32,825 nucleotides of DNA from Candidatus Zixiibacteriota bacterium (GTDB lineage Bacteria > Zixibacteria > MSB-5A5 > JAABVY01 > JAHJOQ01): positions 1 through 32,825 of the forward strand of contig JAGVNY010000262.1 in NCBI GenBank assembly GCA_020053015.1, read 5' to 3'. The notes under the pieces were generated by a model. The model was not told the DNA's origin. It made no database searches and saw only the letters and a program-made list of their open reading frames with translations. The stretch's first letter is position 1; every line of letters starts with the position of its first letter. Positions 8,517-16,963 of this stretch are shown piece after piece. A program made the translations under genes and the position numbers.

Positions 8517-9008
8517 ATGGCCAAGTACGTGCTCACATTCATTGCGATGATCTTCGCCGTTGTCTTGTTTCAGACACTTTTCGCGGACTTGGTTACAATC
8601 GGATTCGCGCGGCCGGACTTGATAATAGTCATCACGGTCTGGCTTACGCTCAGCAAGGATCTTCTGTGGGGCTCGGCTTTTGCCTTTTCGGCCGGTTTCC
8701 TGGAGGACTCCCATAACCCCGACTTTCTGGGGCTCGGAGCCCTCGTGAAGGTTCTCAGCGCGATAGTGATTTATCTTGTGTCACATCGCGTAAGGACCGA
8801 CAGTTATGCCGTGAGAATCGGTATGATCGCTGTCGTTGCATTCGTCCACGACATTATCTACTTCTTCGTCGTCTACGCCTTTGATCCCCACCTTGGGCTG
8901 CTGTCAATCGTCAACACCATTCTTCCATCAGCGGCGTACACGGCGTTTGTCGGTGCCGGGATTCTGTACCTGTCGGAACGCAGACTGGTTGTCAAGTTTG
9001 AGGCTTGA
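8517..9008 (+). CDS. mreD: Rod shape-determining protein MreD
   Basis: The 163-residue, very hydrophobic protein has about five membrane segments and charged residues typical of MreD (PF04093), including the ARPDLIIVITVWLTL stretch and an internal GFLEDSHNPDFLGLGAL loop. MreD is an inner-membrane elongasome component. Identification rests strongly on position between mreC and mrdA, plus size and hydropathy. The ATG at 8517 has no clear ribosome-binding site. Its stop overlaps the ATG of the next gene in a TGATG arrangement. Confidence 0.9.
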   Translation: MAKYVLTFIAMIFAVVLFQTLFADLVTIGFARPDLIIVITVWLTLSKDLLWGSAFAFSAGFLEDSHNPDFLGLGALVKVLSAIVIYLVSHRVRTDSYAVRIGMIAVVAFVHDIIYFFVVYAFDPHLGLLSIVNTILPSAAYTAFVGAGILYLSERRLVVKFEA

Positions 9009-10894
9009 TGGAAGTCACTTACTCGAAGACTCTAAGGGCGAATCTTCTCGCTGGTTCGGTCATCTTCATTGCATTTGCTCTGATAGTGCGGCTCTTCTAC
9101 ATGCAAGTATTTCAGCATGGCTCCTATCTGGCGATGTCCGAAGAGAACCGAATCCGGATTGTCCCTGAAACCGCCGTCAGAGGCCGGGTGCTCGATAGAA
9201 ACGGTCTGTTGCTGATCGACAACAGACCTTCCTACGTGGTTTCCGCGGTTCCGAGCGAAGTGAGAAGCGTTGATGGTACTGCAGCCGCGCTCTCGTCGCT
9301 GCTCGATATTCCACAAGATAAAATAGCAAAAAAGATCAGAGATGCGAATGCCCGCAAGCTGAAATACGAACCTGTTCGGCTGCAGCGCGATCTTCCTTTC
9401 GAACTCGTATGCAGAATGGAGGAGTCGTCCGATGATTATCCGGGTGTCATCTTGGAGTTAAGCCAGTCCCGCAACTACCCGTTGCTGGGCTCAGCATCTC
9501 ACTTGCTCGGATACCTGAGCGAAGTCACTGAAGCCGAGCTTGACAAGATGCGGAAAAGAGGATACCACTCTGGCTCGCTTGTTGGAAGAAAGGGAATCGA
9601 GAAATCGTACGACTATTTTCTACGTGGCACGGACGGAACGAAGTATCTCGAAGTTACTGCAGAAGGTCAGATCCTTGGGCCGCTGTCGGATCGATCTCCC
9701 GTGAAACCATCGCCGGGATTCGACCTGCGGCTCTCCGTGGACTATGGCTTGCAAGTGTTGGGGGAGTCGCTATTCGGTGATTCTGTCACGGGCGCTGCAG
9801 TAGCAATCGAGCCGAGTTCCGGTGCGGTTCTTGCACTGGTTTCCGCGCCGGGATATGATGCGAACTTATTCAGCGGCAGACTGACATCGGAGGACTGGCG
9901 ACAGTTGTCAACGGACACCCGTTATCCGTTGTTGAATCGCTGCATTCAGGCGACATATCCTCCAGGATCCATTTACAAGCTCATGATCGCAGGCGCCGGG
10001 CTCGAGTCGGGCGTAATCAACACGAGCTCCACATTCCATTCGTGTACTGGAGGGTATCGATTCGGAAACCGCGTATTCAAGTGTCACAAGCCGTCAGGAC
10101 ACGGCGTACTGGCAGTTCAGAACGCAATCGCAGCTTCATGTGATGTTTTCTTCTATCAGCTCGGCATCAAGCTCGGGCTGAAGAAGTGGAGTGAATACTC
10201 TCGTGCGTGCGGGTTCGGCAGCAAGACAGGGATAGAGCTGGACGACGAAGCCTCCGGGTTCGTGCCGGACAAAGAGTATTACAACAAGAGATTCGGTGAG
10301 GCGCAGTGGACGCAATCACTCGTTCTCAATCTGGCGATCGGCCAGGGCGAGCTTCTCGTGACTCCCGTGCAGATGGCTGTGTTCTTCTCGGCTCTTGTGA
10401 ACGGAGGGCAGCTTCTGAAACCCCACATCCTTCACACTATGTACACTGCGGAAGGACCGATCAAGACTGAGACGGAAGTTTTGGGTGAACTGCCATTCTC
10501 ACCTCTGACGCTGGCTGTGCTCAAGGCTGCGATGATTGATGTCGTTAACGGCGGATTAGGGACTGCGCACAGAGCGAAGGTGAAAGGGACTACAGTTGCT
10601 GGCAAGACCGGTACGGCGCAGAACCCTCACGGCAATGACCATGCCTGGTTTGTAGGATATGCCCCTGCGGACAGTCCAGCAATTGTTATAGCGTGCGTAG
10701 TTGAAAACGCTGGGCATGGAGGCTCGGTGGCAGCGCCCATCGTCAGCAAAATGATAGAACGGTACTTGAAGTCGGAAGGGATTCTTCCACCTGATTCCAT
10801 TCCTGCCGTCAAGGATTCGCTGCCGAACATGAAGGACTCCATACCTCAGGAAATGATAGCCGGAGACGGACAGATTGTCGATTCTACGGATTAA
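9008..10894 (+). CDS. mrdA: Penicillin-binding protein 2 (elongasome transpeptidase)
   Basis: This 628-residue class B PBP has a membrane anchor at about 13-34, a pedestal/dimerisation domain beginning RGRVLDRNGLLL (58-69), and a transpeptidase domain. The catalytic motifs are SIYK (321-324, nucleophile S321), SCD (377-379, the SxD form usual in PBP2) and KTG (533-535). It cross-links lateral-wall peptidoglycan with RodA. The ATG at 9008 gives a one-base overlap with the mreD stop and follows GAGG; a TTG at 9005 is also possible. The C-terminal tail after about residue 595 is low complexity with repeated DSIP/DSLP units, beyond the usual domain. Confidence 0.97.
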   Translation: MEVTYSKTLRANLLAGSVIFIAFALIVRLFYMQVFQHGSYLAMSEENRIRIVPETAVRGRVLDRNGLLLIDNRPSYVVSAVPSEVRSVDGTAAALSSLLDIPQDKIAKKIRDANARKLKYEPVRLQRDLPFELVCRMEESSDDYPGVILELSQSRNYPLLGSASHLLGYLSEVTEAELDKMRKRGYHSGSLVGRKGIEKSYDYFLRGTDGTKYLEVTAEGQILGPLSDRSPVKPSPGFDLRLSVDYGLQVLGESLFGDSVTGAAVAIEPSSGAVLALVSAPGYDANLFSGRLTSEDWRQLSTDTRYPLLNRCIQATYPPGSIYKLMIAGAGLESGVINTSSTFHSCTGGYRFGNRVFKCHKPSGHGVLAVQNAIAASCDVFFYQLGIKLGLKKWSEYSRACGFGSKTGIELDDEASGFVPDKEYYNKRFGEAQWTQSLVLNLAIGQGELLVTPVQMAVFFSALVNGGQLLKPHILHTMYTAEGPIKTETEVLGELPFSPLTLAVLKAAMIDVVNGGLGTAHRAKVKGTTVAGKTGTAQNPHGNDHAWFVGYAPADSPAIVIACVVENAGHGGSVAAPIVSKMIERYLKSEGILPPDSIPAVKDSLPNMKDSIPQEMIAGDGQIVDSTD

Positions 10895-12098
10895 AGACTC
10901 GCACTCCGCGCTGCTGCTCGTCGGCTGCGGGCTGTTGCTTAGCCTGTTCGGGATTGCGGTGATCCACAGCGCGCTCGCGTCTTCATCCTCGGCTTACGAG
11001 CGAGGATTCTATCTGCGCCAGACTCTGTGGCTGTTTCTGTCGTTGGGATTGTTTGCGGCTGTCGTCAGCATTCCGGTTCGCCTGTCCGAGGTCTTCGCCT
11101 ACGTCTTCTATGCCCTGGTTATCGTGCTCCTTATTGGCTTGCTGCTCAAGGGCTCTTCCGGAGCAGCACGCTGGTACAATCTTGGATTCATGAATCTGCA
11201 GGTCTCTGAAGTGGCGAAACTTGCCGTGATCTTCGTGCTCGCTCGCTATCTGTCTTATTCGAGGAGGCCGGTGAATTCAATGCGCAGGTTCGCTTACGTA
11301 ATCATGCTCGTTGGCGTACCGATGTTGCTTGTGCTGACCCAACCCGACCTCGGAACCGCGCTTGTGTTCGTGGCGTTGCTGATAGTCATTCTGTTCTGGT
11401 CCGGACTTCCGCTAACGTACATGATTCTTCTCGTTTCACCGGGAGTAAGTCTCATTGCGTCTTCTCATTGGCTTTCATGGTTGGTGTTTTTCGCGCTCGT
11501 GCTGCTTCTTCTTAATCTCATCAAGCCGGGAATCTGGTTTTCGACGACCACGGTGGTCGTCAACCTGATGTCCGGGATGATAATGCCATTTGTGTGGAAC
11601 AAACTGCACGATTATCAGAAGATGAGGATTCTCGTGTTCCTCGATCCCGGCCGAGACCCGCTGGGAGCGGGTTATCAAATAATACAATCCAAAGTCGCCA
11701 TAGGCTCCGGTGGTATATGGGGCAAAGGGTACATGGCAGGAACGCAGACAAGCTTGGCATTCATTCCGGAAAGGCATACAGATTTCATATTCTCAGTGCT
11801 CGGAGAGGAATTCGGTTTTTGGGGCGGATTGATTGTACTGACAGCATTTGCGGCACTCCTCCTGCTTGGCGTGAGAGTCGCATTCAAAGCGCGAAACAAG
11901 TTCACTTCATTAATCGTGATCGGAGGCGTGACAGTGCTCGCATTTCAGTATGCCGTCAATATCGGAATGGCTCTGGGTCTGATGCCGGTCACTGGATTGC
12001 CGCTGCCGTTCGTCTCCTACGGCGGTTCGTCGTTGTTGCTGAGCTGGACTATTCTCGGAATGCTCGTTAATGCTGAGTTGAATTGGCAGGAGTATTAG
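10875..12098 (+). CDS. rodA: Peptidoglycan glycosyltransferase RodA (SEDS family)
   Basis: The 407-residue SEDS protein has about ten membrane segments. Family motifs are SGAARWYNLG (95-104) with QVSEVAK (109-115), TQPDLGTAL (155-163), the large extracytoplasmic loop with GSGGIWGKGYMAGTQTS, ERHTDFIFS (299-307, D303 being the likely catalytic aspartate by family comparison), and GLPLPFVSYGGSSLL near the C terminus. It polymerises lipid II for side-wall growth with PBP2. The TTG at 10875 lies 20 bp inside mrdA with GGAG at 10862-10865. Some 25 residues more than the shortest RodA proteins are present around residues 197-240. Confidence 0.96.
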   Translation: MSILRIKDSHSALLLVGCGLLLSLFGIAVIHSALASSSSAYERGFYLRQTLWLFLSLGLFAAVVSIPVRLSEVFAYVFYALVIVLLIGLLLKGSSGAARWYNLGFMNLQVSEVAKLAVIFVLARYLSYSRRPVNSMRRFAYVIMLVGVPMLLVLTQPDLGTALVFVALLIVILFWSGLPLTYMILLVSPGVSLIASSHWLSWLVFFALVLLLLNLIKPGIWFSTTTVVVNLMSGMIMPFVWNKLHDYQKMRILVFLDPGRDPLGAGYQIIQSKVAIGSGGIWGKGYMAGTQTSLAFIPERHTDFIFSVLGEEFGFWGGLIVLTAFAALLLLGVRVAFKARNKFTSLIVIGGVTVLAFQYAVNIGMALGLMPVTGLPLPFVSYGGSSLLLSWTILGMLVNAELNWQEY

Positions 12099-12152
12099 CT
12101 TCGGACGCGACTCTGAGTCCTTCGAATGCAGATTCTGTGACTGGAGATCAGA

Positions 12153-12177
12153 AGAGACTAACATAGGAGAGACTAAC
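12153..12177. repeat. 10-bp direct repeat around a ribosome-binding site
   Basis: AGAGACTAAC occurs at 12153-12162 and again at 12168-12177. The Shine-Dalgarno sequence AGGAG (12165-12169) lies at the start of the second copy, just before the ATG at 12181. It may be chance or a small duplication. Confidence 0.6.
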
Positions 12178-12180
12178 GAC

Positions 12181-14022
12181 ATGAAACGCATTTGTATGCT
12201 TGCGGTCTGCCTGCTTGTGGCATCAATTCAATCCTCGCTTGCCGCAATCACGCTCGATGAAATCATGGAGAAGCACGCATCAGCGATGGGGGGAGCAGAG
12301 AAGGTATTGGGCGTGGAGTCATCAAGGTCGGTAGCGTGGATCAAGACGGCGGGTTTCGAGGGGCAGGCGAAAACTTACTACAAGAGACCAAATAAGTTGC
12401 GAAACGAAGTGGACTTGCCAATCGCGAGAATCGTCCAGGCTGCGGATGGTGTTGCGATGTGGACGGTCGATCTCAATGGGCAGACTCGCAGAATGACGGG
12501 GGAAGAAGCAAAAGAGCTTCGAACGACCGTCTTCCTGACATCAGGAGAGTATCTCAAACCTGAACACCGTGGCACAGCCGTTACTTCTGCTGGGGAAGTT
12601 GAGAAGGATGGCAGGCGGCTTCACAGTATCCTGGTTGCCCCGCATGATGGTCTCGAAATGACGCTCCTGATCGATGCCGAGACGTTTCTGGTCTATCAGA
12701 GTACTGCTCGCGTTCAGATGTTCAATGTTACCTCGACCTACAGCGATTACCGTGAAGTCGATGGAGTCAAAGTAGCTTATCACTTAGTGCAGCAGACGGG
12801 AATACCGGCTCTGGACATCGAAGCTTTCACGGTATCGAATCAATTCGGCGTAGACCTGCCCGACAGCATCTTCGAGCAGCCCGAGGTTCTTCGCTCTAAC
12901 GCGCACATTCGGAAAGGCGACTCCACGAGCGTCGCGTTCTCACTCAGGTCATTCCACATATACGTGCCCGTATATGTCAACGGCAACGGCCCGTTCAGAT
13001 TCATCCTCGACAGTGGAGCCGGCCTCACACTGATCGGCGCCGATGTCGCCGACAGTCTGAAGCTTGTGAGAACCGGAGAGCTTCCTGCGGTCGGGATGGG
13101 AGGAGTTGAAGTCGGCAGTTTTGTCACTATCGACTCCATTTCTGTCGGCGACGCTGTTCTGACAGGCATTGTATCAGGGCAGCTCGATTTCTCTGAGCTT
13201 AACAAGATCGCTCTGGAAGCGATTGACGGCATCCTCGGATACGACCTGTTTGCGAGATTCGTAGTGGGCATAGACTACGACGACACCCTCCTCACCTTGA
13301 TGTCACCCGGATCGACCGACCTGCACGCCGCAACCGACACGCTCGACTTGGAGATAGAGACGAATCACCCGATGGTCAAAGGGATAATCAATGATTCCAT
13401 CTCAGGTCGATTCAGGATAGACACCGGAAGCATGAACTACCTCGATTTGAGTTCGGACATCACCCGTAGATACGGCTTGTCGGACAAGTCGCCTTCGAAA
13501 CTCCAGGGGATGAGGATCAGCGGAATTGGCGGTAGCGCGGTGGAGTCGACTCTCGGGAGGCTCGAGTCATTCACTCTGGGTCGCAAGAAAGTGACGAACC
13601 TCCCATGTGGCTTCACAGACTCTGATTCGGGTATCCTCTCGATAGAGAGTGTTGACGGAAATATTGGCGGGGGCTTGCTGTCCAAGTTTGACTGCTGGTT
13701 TGATTACAGCGCCGGCAAACTGTACTTGGCTGCGGCTGACAGGTTCGAAATGCCGGAAGAAATGATCTCGGCTGGCGTATTGGTCAAGTCGGAAGCCGGT
13801 AACATCGTCGTTGTAAGCGTTGCTCGCGGCTCCTCGGCAGAAGAGAAGGGGGTCTTGGAAGGCGACCTCGTTTCGAAAGTGAACGGCGAGTCGGTCAGCG
13901 GGTTGGAACTCTTTGAGGTGAATTGGCTGTTAAACCCGAAGGACGAGAGCAAGGTCAAGCTTGAGTTGATGCGCGGTGACAGAAAGGTATCGGTTAAACT
14001 TGACTTGAGACCTCTATTTTGA
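12181..14022 (+). CDS. Secreted protein with two aspartyl-protease-like domains and a PDZ domain
   Basis: The 613-residue protein starts with a signal peptide (1-21, ending SSLAA). Residues about 24-225 resemble an outer-membrane-lipoprotein-sorting-like (LolA fold) domain, with a YYKRPNKLRNEV segment. Two retropepsin-like domains follow. The first has DSGA (277-280) and ILGYDLF (351-357). The second has DTGS (414-417) and GGGLLSKFD (496-504). A PDZ domain occupies about 530-612 (RGSSAEEKGVLEGDLVSKVNG). It probably acts in the periplasm or at the outer membrane; protease activity is inferred only from the DxG motifs. AGGAG at 12165-12169 fixes the ATG. It is separated from rodA by 82 bp and from pfk by 136 bp. 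Confidence 0.8.
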   Translation: MKRICMLAVCLLVASIQSSLAAITLDEIMEKHASAMGGAEKVLGVESSRSVAWIKTAGFEGQAKTYYKRPNKLRNEVDLPIARIVQAADGVAMWTVDLNGQTRRMTGEEAKELRTTVFLTSGEYLKPEHRGTAVTSAGEVEKDGRRLHSILVAPHDGLEMTLLIDAETFLVYQSTARVQMFNVTSTYSDYREVDGVKVAYHLVQQTGIPALDIEAFTVSNQFGVDLPDSIFEQPEVLRSNAHIRKGDSTSVAFSLRSFHIYVPVYVNGNGPFRFILDSGAGLTLIGADVADSLKLVRTGELPAVGMGGVEVGSFVTIDSISVGDAVLTGIVSGQLDFSELNKIALEAIDGILGYDLFARFVVGIDYDDTLLTLMSPGSTDLHAATDTLDLEIETNHPMVKGIINDSISGRFRIDTGSMNYLDLSSDITRRYGLSDKSPSKLQGMRISGIGGSAVESTLGRLESFTLGRKKVTNLPCGFTDSDSGILSIESVDGNIGGGLLSKFDCWFDYSAGKLYLAAADRFEMPEEMISAGVLVKSEAGNIVVVSVARGSSAEEKGVLEGDLVSKVNGESVSGLELFEVNWLLNPKDESKVKLELMRGDRKVSVKLDLRPLF

Positions 14023-14081
14023 GTTCATATCGCCGGAATGACTGATTTGGCAGCGGACAAGCCGATAACTGGTATATGTAT

Positions 14082-14108
14082 TGAGGATCGTCCCAAAGAC
14101 GAACCTCA
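14082..14108 (+). promoter_or_regulatory. Hairpin in the leader of the phosphofructokinase gene
   Basis: TGAGG (14082-14086) and CGTC (14089-14092) pair with GACG (14098-14101) and CCTCA (14104-14108) around a CCAAA loop, with a 2x2 internal loop. It lies 50 bp before the ATG at 14159. No T-run follows, so it is not a standard terminator. A role in mRNA stability or regulation is only a guess. Confidence 0.4.
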
Positions 14109-14158
14109 TATGTGAATTAGGAAGAGATGTCGTTTGTAATTGCGATTTGGAGGAAGGG

Positions 14159-15217
14159 ATGAGAATTGGAATTCTGACAGGGGGTGGAGATTGCCCAGGC
14201 TTGAACGCGGTCATAAGGGCGGTTGCGAGAAAGTCGATTTCGCAAAAAGGGTGGGAGGTCATTGGAATTCTTGAAGGGTGGAGAGGTTTGCTCGAAGAAG
14301 GACTTGCACGACCCATAACGCTTCATGACATCTCCGGAATTCTGCACAGAGGTGGCACAATACTCAAGACATCCCGCACGAACCCGTATAGCAAGAAGGT
14401 CCAGAATGGCGAACAAAGAGTGCTGGAGAGCCTTAAGCGACTCGGAATCGATTGTCTCGTTGCGGTCGGCGGCGAGGACACTCTTGGCGTTGCGGAGAAA
14501 CTGTACAAGCTCGGTGTGAAAGTCGTTGGAATTCCCAAGACTATCGACAATGACCTGTCGGGTACCGATTTCACATTCGGCTACGACACAGCGGTGAACG
14601 TAGCCACCGATGCTATCGACAGACTGCACACGACCGCTGAGTCACATAACCGGATTCTCGTGTGCGAAGTGATGGGCAGGCATTCCGGATGGATAGCCAT
14701 CGGTGCAGGGATCGCGGGCGGAGCAGACGTTGTACTTATTCCGGAAAAGCCGGTTGACATGGACGAAGTCTGCGATTTCGTGATGAAACGAAACAAACGC
14801 GGTAAGGACTTCTCAATAGTAGTGGTGGCTGAGGGCGCAAAAGTTGCTCTTGCCGGCGAGAAGGACAGAGACGGTTCATTCATAGTGCAGGAGCTCGGTG
14901 TCGACGAATTCGGCCATGTTCGTCTTGGAGGCATCGGCTCGGTAATCGCCAAAGAACTCGAAAAGCGGACGGGATTCGAGAGCCGAGTCGTCATCCTCGG
15001 GCACATCCAACGAGGAGGCTCTCCCACGGCTTTTGACCGAATCCTCGCAACTCGGTTCGGAGTATACGCAGTTGATATGATTGAGCGAGGCGAGTTCGGA
15101 AAAATGGCCGCCTTAAAGGGCAAGGATATAGTTTCGGTTGAGTTGGGCGAGGCAGTGTACAAGACCAAGACGATTGACGACGAGATATATCAGACTGCTG
15201 CGGTGTTCTTCGGATAG
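14159..15217 (+). CDS. 6-phosphofructokinase, probably PPi-dependent type
   Basis: The 352-residue phosphofructokinase contains GILTGGGDCPGLNA (4-17), GGEDT (104-108), PKTIDND (126-132, catalytic D130) and VCEVMGRHSGWIA. It phosphorylates fructose 6-phosphate. D107 in GGEDT and K127 in PKTIDND are the residues associated with pyrophosphate-dependent enzymes; ATP-dependent enzymes of the E. coli type have glycine at both positions. The GGEDTLG and RLHTTAESH stretches also resemble actinobacterial PPi-PFK from memory. The reaction is therefore probably reversible and PPi-driven, but this is inference. GGAGG at 14149-14153 fixes ATG 14159; an in-frame upstream TTG at 14081 would add 26 residues unlike the family. 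Confidence 0.93.
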   Translation: MRIGILTGGGDCPGLNAVIRAVARKSISQKGWEVIGILEGWRGLLEEGLARPITLHDISGILHRGGTILKTSRTNPYSKKVQNGEQRVLESLKRLGIDCLVAVGGEDTLGVAEKLYKLGVKVVGIPKTIDNDLSGTDFTFGYDTAVNVATDAIDRLHTTAESHNRILVCEVMGRHSGWIAIGAGIAGGADVVLIPEKPVDMDEVCDFVMKRNKRGKDFSIVVVAEGAKVALAGEKDRDGSFIVQELGVDEFGHVRLGGIGSVIAKELEKRTGFESRVVILGHIQRGGSPTAFDRILATRFGVYAVDMIERGEFGKMAALKGKDIVSVELGEAVYKTKTIDDEIYQTAAVFFG

Positions 15218-15225
15218 GAGGATTT

Positions 15226-15906
15226 GTGCGAAGATTGCCGTTGTCAATGCTTTTGCTGCTGTTTCTCCTGCCGGGCGCGAAATCGGTATTAGGTGAGTCT
15301 CAGGTCATCAGAGGAAACAGAGGAAATCAGCTGTTGGGCGTTCGGATAGGATTGCTGCACTACACCAGCTCCGACAAGCAGACATACCCGGAAGGAGTAG
15401 TGTTCTCTGGTGCAATTGAGAACGGATTCGTCGCGGAGGCGTTCTACAACTACTACTTCCTCGATCAGCTCGGTTTGGAGATCTCTCTTGGCAATGCGAA
15501 TCGGGGTGACATCGTCTTTGAGTCCGATTCGATTGGCAGACTTTTCGGCGCCGCGAGCGTCTATCCGATAGCTGTCGGCCTCAAGCTCACGCCGTTGTCA
15601 GGAATTGTCCGCGATCACTACCAGCCATTCCTGTCGGCTGGGGGGGCTCTGGTGATCACACGCGAACTTTTCGAGGGCGGATACCTCACCAATCCGTATG
15701 ACTACTATGATCTCAGCACCAAGTCTAAGACAGACGTTGGCTGGTGGGTCGGCGGAGGCTTCGAGTCATACGTGTCGTCGACGATCTGCGTCCACTCGAG
15801 TCTGACGTACTATGGGATTGACTATTCAGAGCCAATCGCGGGAAACAAAGATCATTCGGGATATCGCCTTGCTTTCGGAATCGCCTATATCTTCAGGAAG
15901 AAATGA
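15226..15906 (+). CDS. Small outer-membrane beta-barrel protein, function unknown
   Basis: The 226-residue protein begins with a hydrophobic signal peptide (about 1-23, GAKSVLG then ESQ). The mature part consists of alternating strands rich in Y, G and F, such as GVRIGLLHYTS, AEAFYNYYFL, LGLEISLGNA, DVGWWVGGGFESYV and GYRLAFGIAYIF. It ends in a short basic tail, RKK. This fits an eight-stranded OmpW/OmpX-like barrel, although no specific family is certain. The GTG start at 15226 has AGGAGG at 15216-15221. It lies 8 bp after the phosphofructokinase gene and 21 bp before gap, an unexpected place for an envelope gene. Confidence 0.72.
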   Translation: MRRLPLSMLLLLFLLPGAKSVLGESQVIRGNRGNQLLGVRIGLLHYTSSDKQTYPEGVVFSGAIENGFVAEAFYNYYFLDQLGLEISLGNANRGDIVFESDSIGRLFGAASVYPIAVGLKLTPLSGIVRDHYQPFLSAGGALVITRELFEGGYLTNPYDYYDLSTKSKTDVGWWVGGGFESYVSSTICVHSSLTYYGIDYSEPIAGNKDHSGYRLAFGIAYIFRKK

Positions 15907-15927
15907 TTAATAATCAAGGAGGAGTGT

Positions 15928-16929
15928 ATGGGATCCAAGGTCGCTATCAATGGATTTGGCAGAATCGGAAGACTCGTGCTTCGCTACGCTCTCAGGAAGA
16001 AGTCTAATCTCGATTTTGTAGCGATCAATGACATCACGGATGCCGCGACTCTCGCGCACCTGTTCAAGTACGACTCGATCCACGGCGTTTACGCCGGCGA
16101 AGTCAAGGCCGATGGTGCCAACATCGTAATCGACGGCAGAGCCATACCGGTGACGGCGATCACTGATCCTGCCACGTTGCCGCATAAGCAGCACGGCGTT
16201 GATATTGTGATTGAGTGCACGGGACGATTTACCGACAAAGCCTCAGCCGGCAAGCATATTCAAGCAGGCGCCAAGAAGGTGCTCATTTCCGCTCCGGCCA
16301 AGGATCCCGACGGGACATTCGTCATCGGCGTGAACTGTGCCACATATGACAAGAGCAAGCATCACATAATCTCGATCGGATCGTGCACGACGAACTGCCT
16401 TGCGCCGGTAGTCAAAGTGTTAAACGACAGCTTCGGGCTCGAGCAGGGTTTTATGACGACTATCCATTCGTACACGAACGATCAGCGGATTCTCGATCTT
16501 CCCCACAAAGACCTTCGACGGGCGCGGGCTGCTGCAATGTCGATGATCCCAACGTCAACGGGCGCCGCGAAGGCGATTTCGCTTGTGGTTCCGGCAGTCG
16601 AGGGCAAGCTTCACGGCCTATCGGTCAGGGTTCCGACACCGGACGGATCGCTCGTGGATCTGGTCGTCATGCTCGCAAAGGATGTCACCAAGGACGACAT
16701 CAACGGCGCTATGAAGAAAGCTTCGGAAGCTGGGTCGCTGAAGGGCATCCTTCAGTATTGCATCGATCCGATAGTGTCATCCGATGTAATCGGCAATCCG
16801 CACTCGTCGATCTTCGACTCGCTCCTTACGATGACGATGGGTAAGCGGATGTTGAAAGTGTTCTCTTGGTATGACAATGAGTGGGGATTCTCGTGTCGTA
16901 TGGTTGATATGATGGAGAAGATGTTGTAG
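15928..16929 (+). CDS. gap: Glyceraldehyde-3-phosphate dehydrogenase, type I
   Basis: The 333-residue protein is full length. It has the Rossmann start AINGFGRIGR (6-15), AINDITD with an aspartate (35) fitting NAD preference, the catalytic cysteine C153 in SCTTNC (152-157), HSYTNDQ, and WYDNEWGFSCRM near the C terminus. It converts glyceraldehyde 3-phosphate to 1,3-bisphosphoglycerate. AAGGAGGAG lies just before the ATG. It is probably cotranscribed with pgk (34 bp gap) and tpiA. Confidence 0.97.
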   Translation: MGSKVAINGFGRIGRLVLRYALRKKSNLDFVAINDITDAATLAHLFKYDSIHGVYAGEVKADGANIVIDGRAIPVTAITDPATLPHKQHGVDIVIECTGRFTDKASAGKHIQAGAKKVLISAPAKDPDGTFVIGVNCATYDKSKHHIISIGSCTTNCLAPVVKVLNDSFGLEQGFMTTIHSYTNDQRILDLPHKDLRRARAAAMSMIPTSTGAAKAISLVVPAVEGKLHGLSVRVPTPDGSLVDLVVMLAKDVTKDDINGAMKKASEAGSLKGILQYCIDPIVSSDVIGNPHSSIFDSLLTMTMGKRMLKVFSWYDNEWGFSCRMVDMMEKML

Positions 16930-16963
16930 CTCCGGTTCCGTCACTGATGGAGAGGGATGCAAG

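Noticed and set aside
14081-14158. In-frame N-terminal extension of the phosphofructokinase from TTG 14081
   Set aside because: The 26 extra residues do not fit the family, and a strong GGAGG site precedes ATG 14159.
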